Assembly (NCBI GenBank): GCA_029260215.1
Contig: JAJDDQ010000002.1
Span: 1 to 34,029 of the forward strand
Source of the DNA: Phycisphaerae bacterium
GTDB lineage: Bacteria; Planctomycetota; Phycisphaerae; UBA1845
Direction of reading: 5' to 3'
Length of the DNA stretch: 34,029 bases
Positions 25,740 to 34,029 of this stretch are shown in pieces (position 1 is the stretch's first letter; the number at the start of each line of letters is the position of its first letter). The notes under the pieces are model-generated. The model did not search any database and was not told the DNA's origin. It was given only the letters and a program-made list of their open reading frames with translations. A program made the position numbers and the translations under genes.

Positions 25740-28700
25740 ATGGCTAAAAGAGGGGTTTACGTCACGATCGTTGGCGTGGCATGGTTGATGTGTGCGGAAG
25801 CGTGTCTCGCCCAATGCACCAGCGATCCAGACTGCGATGACGCTGTTGCATGTACGGTTGATCGTTGCACTATTCTTACGGGAGTGTGCACCAACACGGC
25901 ATTCGATTCGTTGTGCACCAACAACATCTTCTGCGACGGTGCTGAGCGTTGCGATGCCATTCAGGGGTGCCTGCCGCCCTTGTCGCCGGTGATTTGCAGC
26001 GATGGTGTGCCATGTACGGTGGATACCTGCGACGAGGCCAATAGCACTTGCGTGAGCACGCCAAACGACGCGTTGTGTGATAACACCTTGTTTTGTGATG
26101 GCATTGAAACATGCACGCTTGCGGGATGTGTGGCTGGTACGCCGATAGCTTGCGGCGACGGCATTACATGTACGATCGATACATGCAACGAAGGCACGGA
26201 TTCTTGTTCGAACAGCCCGACTGACAGTTTTTGCAACGACTTTCAGTTTTGCACGGGCACCGAGAGTTGTAACCCGAGCGATCCTGGTGCAGATCCAACA
26301 TCCGGCTGTCTTGCCGGGACGCCTGTCGCTTGTAACGACGGCATTGCCTGCACACAGGATACGTGCAACGACTTTATCGACACGTGCGAGTTTTTTCCAA
26401 ACGACTTGCTTTGCGACAACGGTATTTTTTGCGACGGTATTGAGGCGTGCGATGTGAACACGGGCTGTGTCATCATTTCGCTGCTCGACTGCGATGACGG
26501 CATAGCGTGTACGGTTGACACGTGCGACGAGATCAATCAGGTGTGTATCAACACGCCGTCCGACGCTCTTTGTGATAACGGTATGTTTTGCGACGGCGCG
26601 GAGACGTGCGATGCATTGCTCGATTGTCAGGCTGGCGCGGTCGTGAATTGCGATGACGGTGTCGGATGCACGGATGACTCTTGCGATGAGGTTGGGGATG
26701 CGTGCGTGAACGCCGCGAACGACGGTTTGTGTGATAACAGTTTGTTTTGCGACGGCGCGGAGACGTGCGACCCGTTGCTGGATTGCCAGTTGGGAATAAC
26801 CGTCAATTGTGACGACGGAGTCTTGTGTACGGTTGATTCATGCGACGAAGTGAACGACGTCTGTTCGAATCTCACGGACGACGTGTTTTGCGACAACGGC
26901 ATCTTCTGCGACGGGGCGGAGGTGTGCGACTCGGTGCTTGATTGTCAGTTCGTTCCGGCTGTTGATTGTAACGACAACGTGGGTTGTACGGTTGATTCGT
27001 GTGACGAAGTGAACGACACGTGCGTCAATACTATTGCAGACGCGCTGTGTGATGACGGACTGTTTTGCACGGGTGTCGAGACCTGTGACCCGGTTTTGGA
27101 TTGTCTGGCAGGCGGGAATCCGTGTCCTGGATTGGCCTGCGATGAGCCCTCAGGCCTGTGCGTGCCATGCACTGTGGATCCGGAATGTGACGACGGGCAG
27201 TTTTGCAACGGTTTGGAAACGTGTGTGGCTGGTGCCTGCATTGCGGGTGTTCCCGTAGTTTGCGACGACGGTATCGGATGCACACTCGATTCCTGCGACG
27301 AATTCGCGGATGTATGCGTTAATGCGACAAACGACACGTTGTGCGACAACGGCTTGTTCTGTGACGGTGTGGAGATTTGCGACGTACTGCTGGATTGCCA
27401 ACCGGGTCCGGCGGTGAATTGCGATGACGGCGTGGGTTGTACGACGGTGGATGTTTGCGATGAAGTGAATGACGTTTGCGTGAATACGCCAAGCGACGCA
27501 TTTTGCGACAACGGCCAGTTTTGCGACGGCGTCGAGACGTGCGACAGCATCCTGGATTGCCTCGCGGGCGTTGTGGTCAGTTGTGACGATGGGGTTCCGT
27601 GCACGGATGACAGTTGCGACGAGATTGGCAACATTTGCGTCAACGCGCCGAACGACGGGTTGTGTGACAACGGTCAGTTTTGTGACGGTGTGGAGACGTG
27701 CGACGCGGTTCTGGATTGCCAAGCCGGAACGCCGGTCAATTGTAGTGACGGAGTGAGTTGTACGAGTGACCTGTGCAATGAGACGATTGACGCATGCACG
27801 AATATGGCAGCTGATGTCCTGTGTAACGACGGGCAGTTTTGTAACGGGGTTGAAACGTGCGATGCGGTGCTCGATTGTCAGCCGGGGGTTGCGCTGACCT
27901 GTGACGACGGTGTCGCGTGTACCACTGATTCTTGCGACGAAATCGGGGACCAGTGCCTCAACATCCCGGATAACACGGCGTGCGATAACGGCTTGTTCTG
28001 CGACGGGGCTGAAACGTGCGATGCTGTGCTTGACTGTGTGGCTTCGACTTTTACATGTGACGACGCTGTTGGTTGTACCGTGGACACGTGCAATGAAACG
28101 ACGGATGTCTGCATTTTCACGCCGGTGGACGGTTTGTGCGACAACGGTATTTTTTGCGACGGGGCTGAGACGTGCGATTCGTTGCTTGATTGCCAAGTGG
28201 GAATCCCCCTTACATGCGACGATGCCGTGGTGTGTACAATCGATTCGTGCGATGAGTTGAACGCCGTTTGTGTGAATACGCCGGACGACACAGCCTGTGA
28301 CAATGCGGCATTTTGCGATGGTGTGGAAACGTGTGACCCGCTGCTCGATTGTCAATCCGGCGCGCCTGTTGATTGCAACGACGCCGTAGCCTGCACGATC
28401 GATACGTGCGATGAAGTCAACGATGTGTGCGCCAATACGCCAAGCAACGGGCTTTGCAATACGGGGCTGTTCTGTGACGGGAACTCCATTTGTGATGCGG
28501 TCTTGGACTGTCAGGTCACGGCGCCGCCCTGTAACGACGGCAATGATTGCACGACGGATGTGTGCGACGAAGGCACGGACTCCTGCATTTTTGTGCCGAT
28601 AGCGGGTTGTCAGGAGTGCATTGTTGACGGTCATTGCGATGATGGAATTGCCTGCACGCTTGATGAGTGCATCGGCTCGAGTTGTGTCAACACCCCGCTG

Positions 28701-30239
28701 CACAGTTCATGCGACAATGGTCTGTTTTGTGACGGTGCGGAGCTATGTGATACTTTGCTCGGTTGCCAGGCTGGCGACGCGACGATTTGCGATGACGGCA
28801 TCGCATGCACGACGGATGGGTGCGACGAGTCGACCGACACATGCATACGCACGCCTAATGACGCGTTGTGCGCAAACGGCCTGTTTTGTGATGGTGTCGA
28901 AGTCTGCGATCAATTTTCAGGTTGCGTGGCAGGCCCCTCACCGTGTGACGACGGCGTGGCTTGCACGGTGAACGCGTGCAATGAGTTTACTGACACGTGC
29001 ATCGTCCAGACGGTCGACAGTTATTGTGACAACGGTGTATTCTGCGACGGTATCGAAACGTGTCATCAGTTTTTCGATTGCGAACCGGGGCCCTTGTCTT
29101 GTGATGACGGCATCGACTGCACGGCTGACACCTGCAATGAGGCGACTGACGGATGTACGAACACGCCGCTGGACGGGTTGTGTGATGATGGTGTTGTGAT
29201 CAACGGTACGGAGATTTGTGACCCCGACCAGGGTTGCATACCCGGGCCAGCGCCAACCGTCGTTAGTGTTGTAACCGTGGTTCGGCAGGTGCCGAGCGGT
29301 GTGGACACCGCCATCGGCCAGCCGCCGGTGAGCGACGCTGAAATACGCGAAGGCTCTACTTTTGTGGTTGAACTCTGGGCTCAGCAGGCGATGAATCCGG
29401 CGACGCCGCCGATGAGCGGGCTTTGCTGTGCGTTCGTCGACTTGCAATTCGATCCGACATCCGTGTCGTGCCTGAGCGTCGCGCCGGGGCCGGACTACGA
29501 CAGTTTTAACACTGGGACGTGTGTGGCGAGCGGGACGGTTGACGAGTTGGGTGGTTGTACATTGATTGTTGATACGGGTGTGACGCCGGATTGGGTGCGC
29601 ATCTCAACCGTGACCTTGTCAGCCAATGCGACCCAATTTGGTGCGACGATCAACAGTGTTCCGGCGAATACTCCGATCTCCGTCTGTCAATTCGGCAATG
29701 TTGGCGTCAATCAGACTTCGTTTGGCGATGTGACGTTTAGCATTCGAACGCCGTGTATTTACGATCTGGATTCGGACGATAGCGTTGGGCCTGGCGACTT
29801 GGCGCTGCTCGCGCCGTGCTGGTTGCGTCTCGACACGGATCCGCTGTGGAATACATTCAGTTGTGCACGAGCGGACTTCGATTGTTCGAGCGTGGTCGAT
29901 CCGGGTGATTTGTCGTTCTTCGCGACGGCTTGGCTGCGGAGTTGCCAAGATCCTCTGATCGTTTTTCCGGCAGGGCCTTGTGGGGTTCCATCGGGGCAAT
30001 TCCTGCCTCCCGCAACACAGGAAATGGTTGAGTCATTTGGGCTTCCGTATCCGATCGATGACGATGATGAGGAAGATCGGGCTGTGCGAAGGCCAGCTCC
30101 TTCAGGCGCGGGCGGTAGCGGAACGATTTCGTTGGATTCTGAAAATGCGGTGCGTCCTGGTTCACGGGTTTCTGAAAAGGGCGGAGGCCGATCGGTCGGG
30201 CTTCGCGGATCAAACAGCTTGGAGGGATTAAAGCGATGA
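25740..30239 (+). CDS. Giant secreted protein E: about 21 eight-cysteine repeats, cohesin-like and dockerin-like C-terminus
   Basis: ATG 25740 has AAGGAAG nine bases upstream and gives 1499 aa with a signal peptide ending ACLAQ. Residues 26 to about 1170 are tandem repeats of about 53 residues, each with cysteines spaced C-x5-C-x4-C-x6-C-x8-C-x5-C-x5-C-x5-C. A typical unit runs CDDGIACTVDTCDE, NTPSDALCDNGMF, CDGAETCDALLDC. Next is a cohesin-like sandwich (about 1173-1340, TFVVELWAQQ, VDLQFDPTSVSCL), then two dockerin-like loops (DLDSDDSVGPGDL and DFDCSSVVDPGDL, about 1341-1400), and a low-complexity basic tail. With some 165 cysteines it should be an exported disulfide-stiffened rod, and the acidic loops suggest calcium binding. 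I know no named family for the repeat. Its TGA overlaps the ATG of F. Confidence 0.88.
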   Translation: MAKRGVYVTIVGVAWLMCAEACLAQCTSDPDCDDAVACTVDRCTILTGVCTNTAFDSLCTNNIFCDGAERCDAIQGCLPPLSPVICSDGVPCTVDTCDEANSTCVSTPNDALCDNTLFCDGIETCTLAGCVAGTPIACGDGITCTIDTCNEGTDSCSNSPTDSFCNDFQFCTGTESCNPSDPGADPTSGCLAGTPVACNDGIACTQDTCNDFIDTCEFFPNDLLCDNGIFCDGIEACDVNTGCVIISLLDCDDGIACTVDTCDEINQVCINTPSDALCDNGMFCDGAETCDALLDCQAGAVVNCDDGVGCTDDSCDEVGDACVNAANDGLCDNSLFCDGAETCDPLLDCQLGITVNCDDGVLCTVDSCDEVNDVCSNLTDDVFCDNGIFCDGAEVCDSVLDCQFVPAVDCNDNVGCTVDSCDEVNDTCVNTIADALCDDGLFCTGVETCDPVLDCLAGGNPCPGLACDEPSGLCVPCTVDPECDDGQFCNGLETCVAGACIAGVPVVCDDGIGCTLDSCDEFADVCVNATNDTLCDNGLFCDGVEICDVLLDCQPGPAVNCDDGVGCTTVDVCDEVNDVCVNTPSDAFCDNGQFCDGVETCDSILDCLAGVVVSCDDGVPCTDDSCDEIGNICVNAPNDGLCDNGQFCDGVETCDAVLDCQAGTPVNCSDGVSCTSDLCNETIDACTNMAADVLCNDGQFCNGVETCDAVLDCQPGVALTCDDGVACTTDSCDEIGDQCLNIPDNTACDNGLFCDGAETCDAVLDCVASTFTCDDAVGCTVDTCNETTDVCIFTPVDGLCDNGIFCDGAETCDSLLDCQVGIPLTCDDAVVCTIDSCDELNAVCVNTPDDTACDNAAFCDGVETCDPLLDCQSGAPVDCNDAVACTIDTCDEVNDVCANTPSNGLCNTGLFCDGNSICDAVLDCQVTAPPCNDGNDCTTDVCDEGTDSCIFVPIAGCQECIVDGHCDDGIACTLDECIGSSCVNTPLHSSCDNGLFCDGAELCDTLLGCQAGDATICDDGIACTTDGCDESTDTCIRTPNDALCANGLFCDGVEVCDQFSGCVAGPSPCDDGVACTVNACNEFTDTCIVQTVDSYCDNGVFCDGIETCHQFFDCEPGPLSCDDGIDCTADTCNEATDGCTNTPLDGLCDDGVVINGTEICDPDQGCIPGPAPTVVSVVTVVRQVPSGVDTAIGQPPVSDAEIREGSTFVVELWAQQAMNPATPPMSGLCCAFVDLQFDPTSVSCLSVAPGPDYDSFNTGTCVASGTVDELGGCTLIVDTGVTPDWVRISTVTLSANATQFGATINSVPANTPISVCQFGNVGVNQTSFGDVTFSIRTPCIYDLDSDDSVGPGDLALLAPCWLRLDTDPLWNTFSCARADFDCSSVVDPGDLSFFATAWLRSCQDPLIVFPAGPCGVPSGQFLPPATQEMVESFGLPYPIDDDDEEDRAVRRPAPSGAGGSGTISLDSENAVRPGSRVSEKGGGRSVGLRGSNSLEGLKR
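25816..29250 (+). repeat. About 21 tandem coding repeats of roughly 160 bp within gene E
   Basis: Units begin at each CDDG/CNDG-type codon cluster. Most encode 52-54 residues. Unit 3 has an insertion (NPSDPGADPTSG). Unit 8 is extended and followed by a half unit near 27106-27260. Unit 10 has one extra residue (CTTVDVC). Unit 17 is short (about 28525-28630). The last unit lacks the FCDG cysteine (VVINGTEIC), like a capping repeat. Protein sequence is tightly conserved while codons (TGC/TGT, GAC/GAT, GCG/GCT) are shuffled between units. Confidence 0.9.
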
Positions 30240-32728
30240 TCAAAGGGGCGTTGAGTGTGGCGTTGATGTTAACGGTCGTGGCGTCTGCGGGGCCGTCGGT
30301 GGTTTGTCCGCCGAATCCCACAGGGCCGACCCTTGTGTTGGTTGAGCCTGTTGTCTTGCAGAGTGCTTCCCCGACGAATACGACGGTCGGCGATCCGCCT
30401 AACGGCATGTCGCAGATTTTCACCGGGCCGTACGTGATTGAATTGTGGGCGACGCTATTTCAGGATCCTTCTTTGCCGGCGGGCGTGGGTTTCACCTGTG
30501 TATTCTCGGATGTCACGTTTACACCGACGGCGACGACTTGCGTCAGCGTTACGCAGTCGCCTTTGTTGACCGATTTTGATACCGGGACATGCGGGCCGAG
30601 CCTGGTTGATGAAGTGGGTGGTTGCAATCTGAGTGATCCCAACGGTGTTGGCGACGCTGACGGAACGTGGGTCAGGGTTGCCACGATCAACATGAACGCG
30701 GATTTCGCCCAGGCGGGGAACGTCGTGTCAGCCGTGGCTGCGTCCACCACGATTTCGGTTTTCGCCTGCGGCAACATGCCCGCGTCTCGCATCTCGTTTC
30801 TGAGCGCGAACTTCGACATTATTCAGCCATGCACCACGTCGGCGCAGTGTTCTGATGGGAATCTCTGCAACGGCATCGAGACGTGCAACTTGGTTTCGGG
30901 CCAGTGCGAGCTGGGCACGCCCGTGGTCTGCATGGGCGGAGACAACTGTAATCCTGCGGACGGCGCGTGCGTGGAGTGTTTTCAGGATATGCAGTGCGAT
31001 GACAACAGCGTGTGCACGTCGAACGTCTGCAATCTTGCGACGTTCACTTGTGAATTCACATCGATCGTTGATTGCAGCGATGGGAACCTTTGCACCCAGG
31101 ATGTATGTAATCCGAGCTTGGGCACTTGCTCGAATCCTGAAATCGATTGCAGTGACGGCAACAAATGTAATCTGGATTCCTGTGATCCCTTAACGGGCGA
31201 TTGCATTCACCGCAATGGCGTGGAAACAAATTTTGAGTTGCGACCCGGTGTGATCGCCGCGAATCTCGGTGAAATCATCACCGTTGACCTGTTCCTGAAA
31301 CCGACGGACAACGCAGCCGTGCTTACGGGCGGATTCCAAGCGGTGGTTTCGTGGGATTCGTCAAAGTTGAGGTTCGACGGGTGGACGGACAGCAGTCCTT
31401 ACAACTGGTTTTTCATCGGATTTCAGGATGATTCGGGAATCGACAACCTCAATGCCGGCTTGAGCAATCCGCCGATCGGATTGCCTGATAGCGACGGCGA
31501 TGTGTTCATTGTGGCGCAGGGGCAGTTCGGGGCACCGGCGGGCATTGGATCGGCCCAGATCCCGTTTGGCGGATTGCTGGCTGCAACATTTCATTTCGAG
31601 GTTCTTGACGTAGCGACGAATTCAATCTCAATCGCGCCGACGGCAGGAACATTTACAACCAGTGAAATCATTTGGGGCGGGGAAGATTTTCGTTGTGAGA
31701 TGAGCGGTTTGCCCTGTGATGGGCTGAACTGGCCCTCGGAGTGCGGTTTTCCGGTTGATACCTGTTCCGCTTTTCCGTTGTTCCTGCCCGCTGGCTGCAA
31801 CATTGCCAATGACTACGGTGAAACACTGGTTCTCGGCCCCTGTGTGACGGTTAGCGATTGTGCGGATCTCGTGGACAACGACGGAATGTGCGTGGGTGGT
31901 CCTCCCTGTCCGCCGGACGGTGCGACCGACAGCAACTGCTTCTGGTTCTCGTGTGATAACAATGCGTGCAACGGAGTCGAGCGTGTCCACGGAGATGTCG
32001 GTGGTGCCTTTGGCGATTGTGCTCTGGATGGTTTTGCCAACCTGTTTGACGCGAACCAAGTGCTCGCGTGCTTCGCAAATGTCAGTGCGTGCGAGGCCAT
32101 CAACATTGATCCAGGAGGGCCGTTCGGTGCGTGCGACCCCGACGGTTTCTGCAACCTTGCGGATGCGAATCACGCGTTGTTGGCGTTTGCCAATCAAAAC
32201 CCCTGTCAATGTCCGCTGGACCTCGTTGGCCCTGCGCCGCAGATGGCGATGGCTGCCGGTGGAGAATCCTCATTGACGCTGGTTGCCGACAGGCGCGTGA
32301 TACGGGCTGGCGAGTCAGTCGATATTGATGTGTATCTGGACGATGCGCAGGAAAATATTCAAAGCTACCAGTTGCACGTTGGTGCCAGTGGCGGTCGTCG
32401 AGGGCAGTTCGAGGTGTCGGATGTGCGCATTGATCAACGGTGGGACAATGTTTTTGGGGCGGAAGGTGACGCTTTCGAAGCGTTCGCGCCGCACAATGGG
32501 CAGATGTTGGCCGGTGTGTACGGCTCGGGCATAGCGACCCCAGGCAAACGCTATCTGGCGACCTTTACGCTTCAGTCTTCTGAGAACGCTGTTGGTCCGT
32601 TTGTAGTGGATTTGCAGCTTGACGGGCAGACAATGATTGTAGCTTCATATACAAGTGAAATCGAAGTTAAGACAACGACACCGGCAGTTGTGGTCGTGAC
32701 GCCGAATCCAGCCAGTTCGCTTCGGTAG
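30236..32728 (+). CDS. Secreted protein F: cohesin-like domains, Cys-rich linker, dockerin-like pair, cohesin-like end
   Basis: ATG 30236 overlaps the stop of E (ATGA) and has GGAGG at 30221-30225, so E and F form an operon with coupled translation. The 830-aa product has a short signal peptide (to about ASA). A first beta-sandwich at about 25-200 resembles the one near the end of E (YVIELWATLFQD, ending SFLSANFDI). A Cys-rich linker follows (about 201-330, CSDGNLCNGIETC, CSDGNLCTQDVC, CSDGNKCNLDSC). A classic cohesin-like domain spans about 328-480 (GEIITVDLFL, AVVSWDSSKLRFDGW). Then come a CADLVDN segment, a dockerin-like pair (about 587-660, CALDGFANLFDANQ and CDPDGFCNLADANH) and a terminal cohesin-like module (about 664-830) ending TTPAVVVVT...SSLR, closely matching protein C. 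Confidence 0.87.
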   Translation: MIKGALSVALMLTVVASAGPSVVCPPNPTGPTLVLVEPVVLQSASPTNTTVGDPPNGMSQIFTGPYVIELWATLFQDPSLPAGVGFTCVFSDVTFTPTATTCVSVTQSPLLTDFDTGTCGPSLVDEVGGCNLSDPNGVGDADGTWVRVATINMNADFAQAGNVVSAVAASTTISVFACGNMPASRISFLSANFDIIQPCTTSAQCSDGNLCNGIETCNLVSGQCELGTPVVCMGGDNCNPADGACVECFQDMQCDDNSVCTSNVCNLATFTCEFTSIVDCSDGNLCTQDVCNPSLGTCSNPEIDCSDGNKCNLDSCDPLTGDCIHRNGVETNFELRPGVIAANLGEIITVDLFLKPTDNAAVLTGGFQAVVSWDSSKLRFDGWTDSSPYNWFFIGFQDDSGIDNLNAGLSNPPIGLPDSDGDVFIVAQGQFGAPAGIGSAQIPFGGLLAATFHFEVLDVATNSISIAPTAGTFTTSEIIWGGEDFRCEMSGLPCDGLNWPSECGFPVDTCSAFPLFLPAGCNIANDYGETLVLGPCVTVSDCADLVDNDGMCVGGPPCPPDGATDSNCFWFSCDNNACNGVERVHGDVGGAFGDCALDGFANLFDANQVLACFANVSACEAINIDPGGPFGACDPDGFCNLADANHALLAFANQNPCQCPLDLVGPAPQMAMAAGGESSLTLVADRRVIRAGESVDIDVYLDDAQENIQSYQLHVGASGGRRGQFEVSDVRIDQRWDNVFGAEGDAFEAFAPHNGQMLAGVYGSGIATPGKRYLATFTLQSSENAVGPFVVDLQLDGQTMIVASYTSEIEVKTTTPAVVVVTPNPASSLR

Positions 32729-32757
32729 AAGCCGTTCGCTGGAATCAGAGACTTGTT

Positions 32758-32794
32758 TTCGGGCCGGTGTGCATAGGAAGCGCACCGGCCCGAA
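32758..32794. terminator. Long GC-rich hairpin after protein F
   Basis: TTCGGGCCGGTGTGC (32758-32772) pairs with GCGCACCGGCCCGAA (32780-32794) with one wobble and a 7-base loop. It lacks a T-tract in either direction. It most likely ends the E-F transcript or stabilises its 3' end. Confidence 0.55.
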
Positions 32795-33021
32795 ATTGTG
32801 CGCGTGGTGAATCCGATTATGCCGGTCAACAGAGTTCATTCATGCTTGCGTTCTTGACCCAAATTCGATAACCTCGTGGGGTAAGTTTCAGGAAGGGTGC
32901 GATCGCGTTTTCCAAAGGCTGTACGCGCTCCACACCCGTTGGCAAATGAGGTGCCTCGGTGTCTCAAGGTGCAAGAGTGTGCTGGTTGTGTATGCTCCAC
33001 ACTATTTCGTGAGTCAATTCC

Positions 33022-34029
33022 ATGAAAAGCGTGACAACAAATCTTTCGGGCTTCGTCGCATTGTGCTGCATTGTGTTGGCAATGGTTGCGGGCCCTGTGG
33101 CGGCGGTAGTGGTCAACATCGATTTCTCGACCGACGATGGCGGATTGCTTGTCGCCAACGGTCAGCGCGTCGAGTCACCGCAGCCTGATCCCTGGGCCGA
33201 CTATTTCATCATCACATCGACGGGCAACAATCTCGGTGCGACGATCTTTGACACGACGATTGGTGGCCCCAATGCTGCGGGCCCCGATTTCGACTTGCTT
33301 GTCGATTCGGGGAATATCCTGATTCTGCAGGATAATGTATCGCCCGCGATCTTCGGCGGCATATTCACCACGCCCGACGATTCAGGGATCGGCGGCAACA
33401 TCAATATCGATTTTTCGCCCGCGGTCGGCTTTGTGCGCGTGGTTGACGTTGATGTAGTCGATCGCGATGCCAACGGTGTGGTGATGATCACGCTGACCGA
33501 CTCGGCTGCGTTGACGCGGATGGTCACTGTTCCGGCGGAATTCACCGGTGAGGTACCAACTGATATCGGCATCGCCATGGTCGATCTGAGCTCTGGAATG
33601 CCGACGGAATCGCCGAATATCCCAGGCTTGTTCACCTCGGTTGTAACGGACCCGGGTTTTGATGGTGACGATATCGTTGGCCTCGATTTCCTGTTCCTGG
33701 GCTCGGGTGGCATTGATAATTTTCAGTTTGAGATCGTCGAATGTCTTGATTCCGGCGATTGCGACAACACCGACCCCTGCACCACGACCACGTGCAATCT
33801 GATTGGCGAATGTCAGTCCGATCCTGTTGATTGTTCAGGGTTAGACACTGCCTGTGAAACCTTCTCGTGCTCTCCGGGCGGGCTGCAAGGCAATTGCGAT
33901 GTCGTCACACCGATCGTGTCGTGTCCTGCCGACACGCTTTGCGAAACATTCGCGTGCAACCCGACCACGGGTGCCTGCGACGCGACTTCGATTGTGACGT
34001 GCCCGACTGACACCGCCTGTGAGACATTT
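33022..34029 (+). CDS. Secreted protein G, truncated at the window end
   Basis: From ATG 33022 the frame stays open to the last base (336 codons), so the 3' end is missing. A signal peptide (basic start MKSVTTN, hydrophobic LCCIVLAMVAG, cut near VAA) leads into a beta-rich domain of about 220 residues with no cysteines (VVNIDFSTDDGG, FTTPDDSGIGGN, VVDVDVVDRDANG, GSGGIDNFQFEIVE). Cys-rich repeats of about 27-31 residues follow from about residue 245: CDNTDPCTTTTCN, then DTACETFSC, DTLCETFAC and DTACETF, each closed by a VxC or IVxC turn. These differ from the E repeats (four cysteines, CETF core). The N-terminal domain resembles planctomycete surface proteins that often carry a sorting signal, but the C-terminus is not visible. 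Only a weak ribosome site is present. Confidence 0.82.
   Translation, partial: MKSVTTNLSGFVALCCIVLAMVAGPVAAVVVNIDFSTDDGGLLVANGQRVESPQPDPWADYFIITSTGNNLGATIFDTTIGGPNAAGPDFDLLVDSGNILILQDNVSPAIFGGIFTTPDDSGIGGNINIDFSPAVGFVRVVDVDVVDRDANGVVMITLTDSAALTRMVTVPAEFTGEVPTDIGIAMVDLSSGMPTESPNIPGLFTSVVTDPGFDGDDIVGLDFLFLGSGGIDNFQFEIVECLDSGDCDNTDPCTTTTCNLIGECQSDPVDCSGLDTACETFSCSPGGLQGNCDVVTPIVSCPADTLCETFACNPTTGACDATSIVTCPTDTACETF

Noticed and set aside
25816-29250. Regular repeats that might suggest a CRISPR or satellite array
   Set aside because: The period is about 160 bp, the units are in frame and translated, and DNA identity between units is much lower than protein identity.
17409-32728. Cellulosome-type enzyme cluster
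   Set aside because: Although dockerin-like and cohesin-like modules occur, no glycoside hydrolase, lyase, esterase or protease domain was recognised in any of the proteins.

Overview
The window looks like a chromosomal segment of a Planctomycetota bacterium, probably of the Phycisphaerae type. The lineage is inferred, not proven. The support is a PEP-CTERM-type protein with a Pro-Gly-Ala anchor, a short zinc ribbon of the CxxCG...CxxCGxxFDxxDP style, dockerin-like modules, MopE-like CxDGxDNDCDG motifs, and very large cysteine-rich exported proteins beside ordinary bacterial housekeeping genes. No rRNA, tRNA, CRISPR array or complete insertion sequence was seen.

Region 1 (1-2401) is mostly on the minus strand. 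It holds an AI-2E-type membrane permease, a tiny zinc-ribbon ORF, a DUF4279 gene translationally coupled to a small unknown gene, and a decayed partial duplicate of that small gene. The last codons of an unrelated plus-strand gene lie at the left edge.

Region 2 (2402-7941) is on the plus strand. It has a secreted PEP-CTERM-like protein, the translation GTPase gene lepA, an apparent RNA-targeting cassette (a frameshifted gene for a protein resembling Apea-type HEPN proteins, then an MntA-HepT type VII toxin-antitoxin pair) and a stand-alone CoaB-type phosphopantothenate-cysteine ligase gene.

Region 3 (7942-34029) is dominated by large exported, cysteine/aspartate-rich proteins, all on the plus strand. 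Two tandem paralogous lipoproteins (A 8725-11967, B 12228-15344) combine a cysteine-rich stalk, PKD-like domains and a C-terminal FG-GAP/integrin-like propeller. tsaD follows B closely. A 980-bp gap with a structured leader precedes protein C (17409-21947). Proteins D (22070-25411), E (25740-30239), F (30236-32728) and G (33022 to the end, truncated) follow. C, D, E and F carry cohesin-like beta-sandwiches and dockerin-like calcium loops in different orders. E is a rod of about 21 tandem repeats of roughly 53 residues with 8 cysteines each, and its stop codon overlaps the start of F.

Taken together, C-G read as a locus for an extracellular, disulfide- and calcium-stabilised surface structure in which cohesin-like and dockerin-like modules sit within the same small set of proteins. 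Assembly by self-association is an inference. It is the most promising candidate here for an undescribed system. All domain names come from motif recognition by eye, without database searches.
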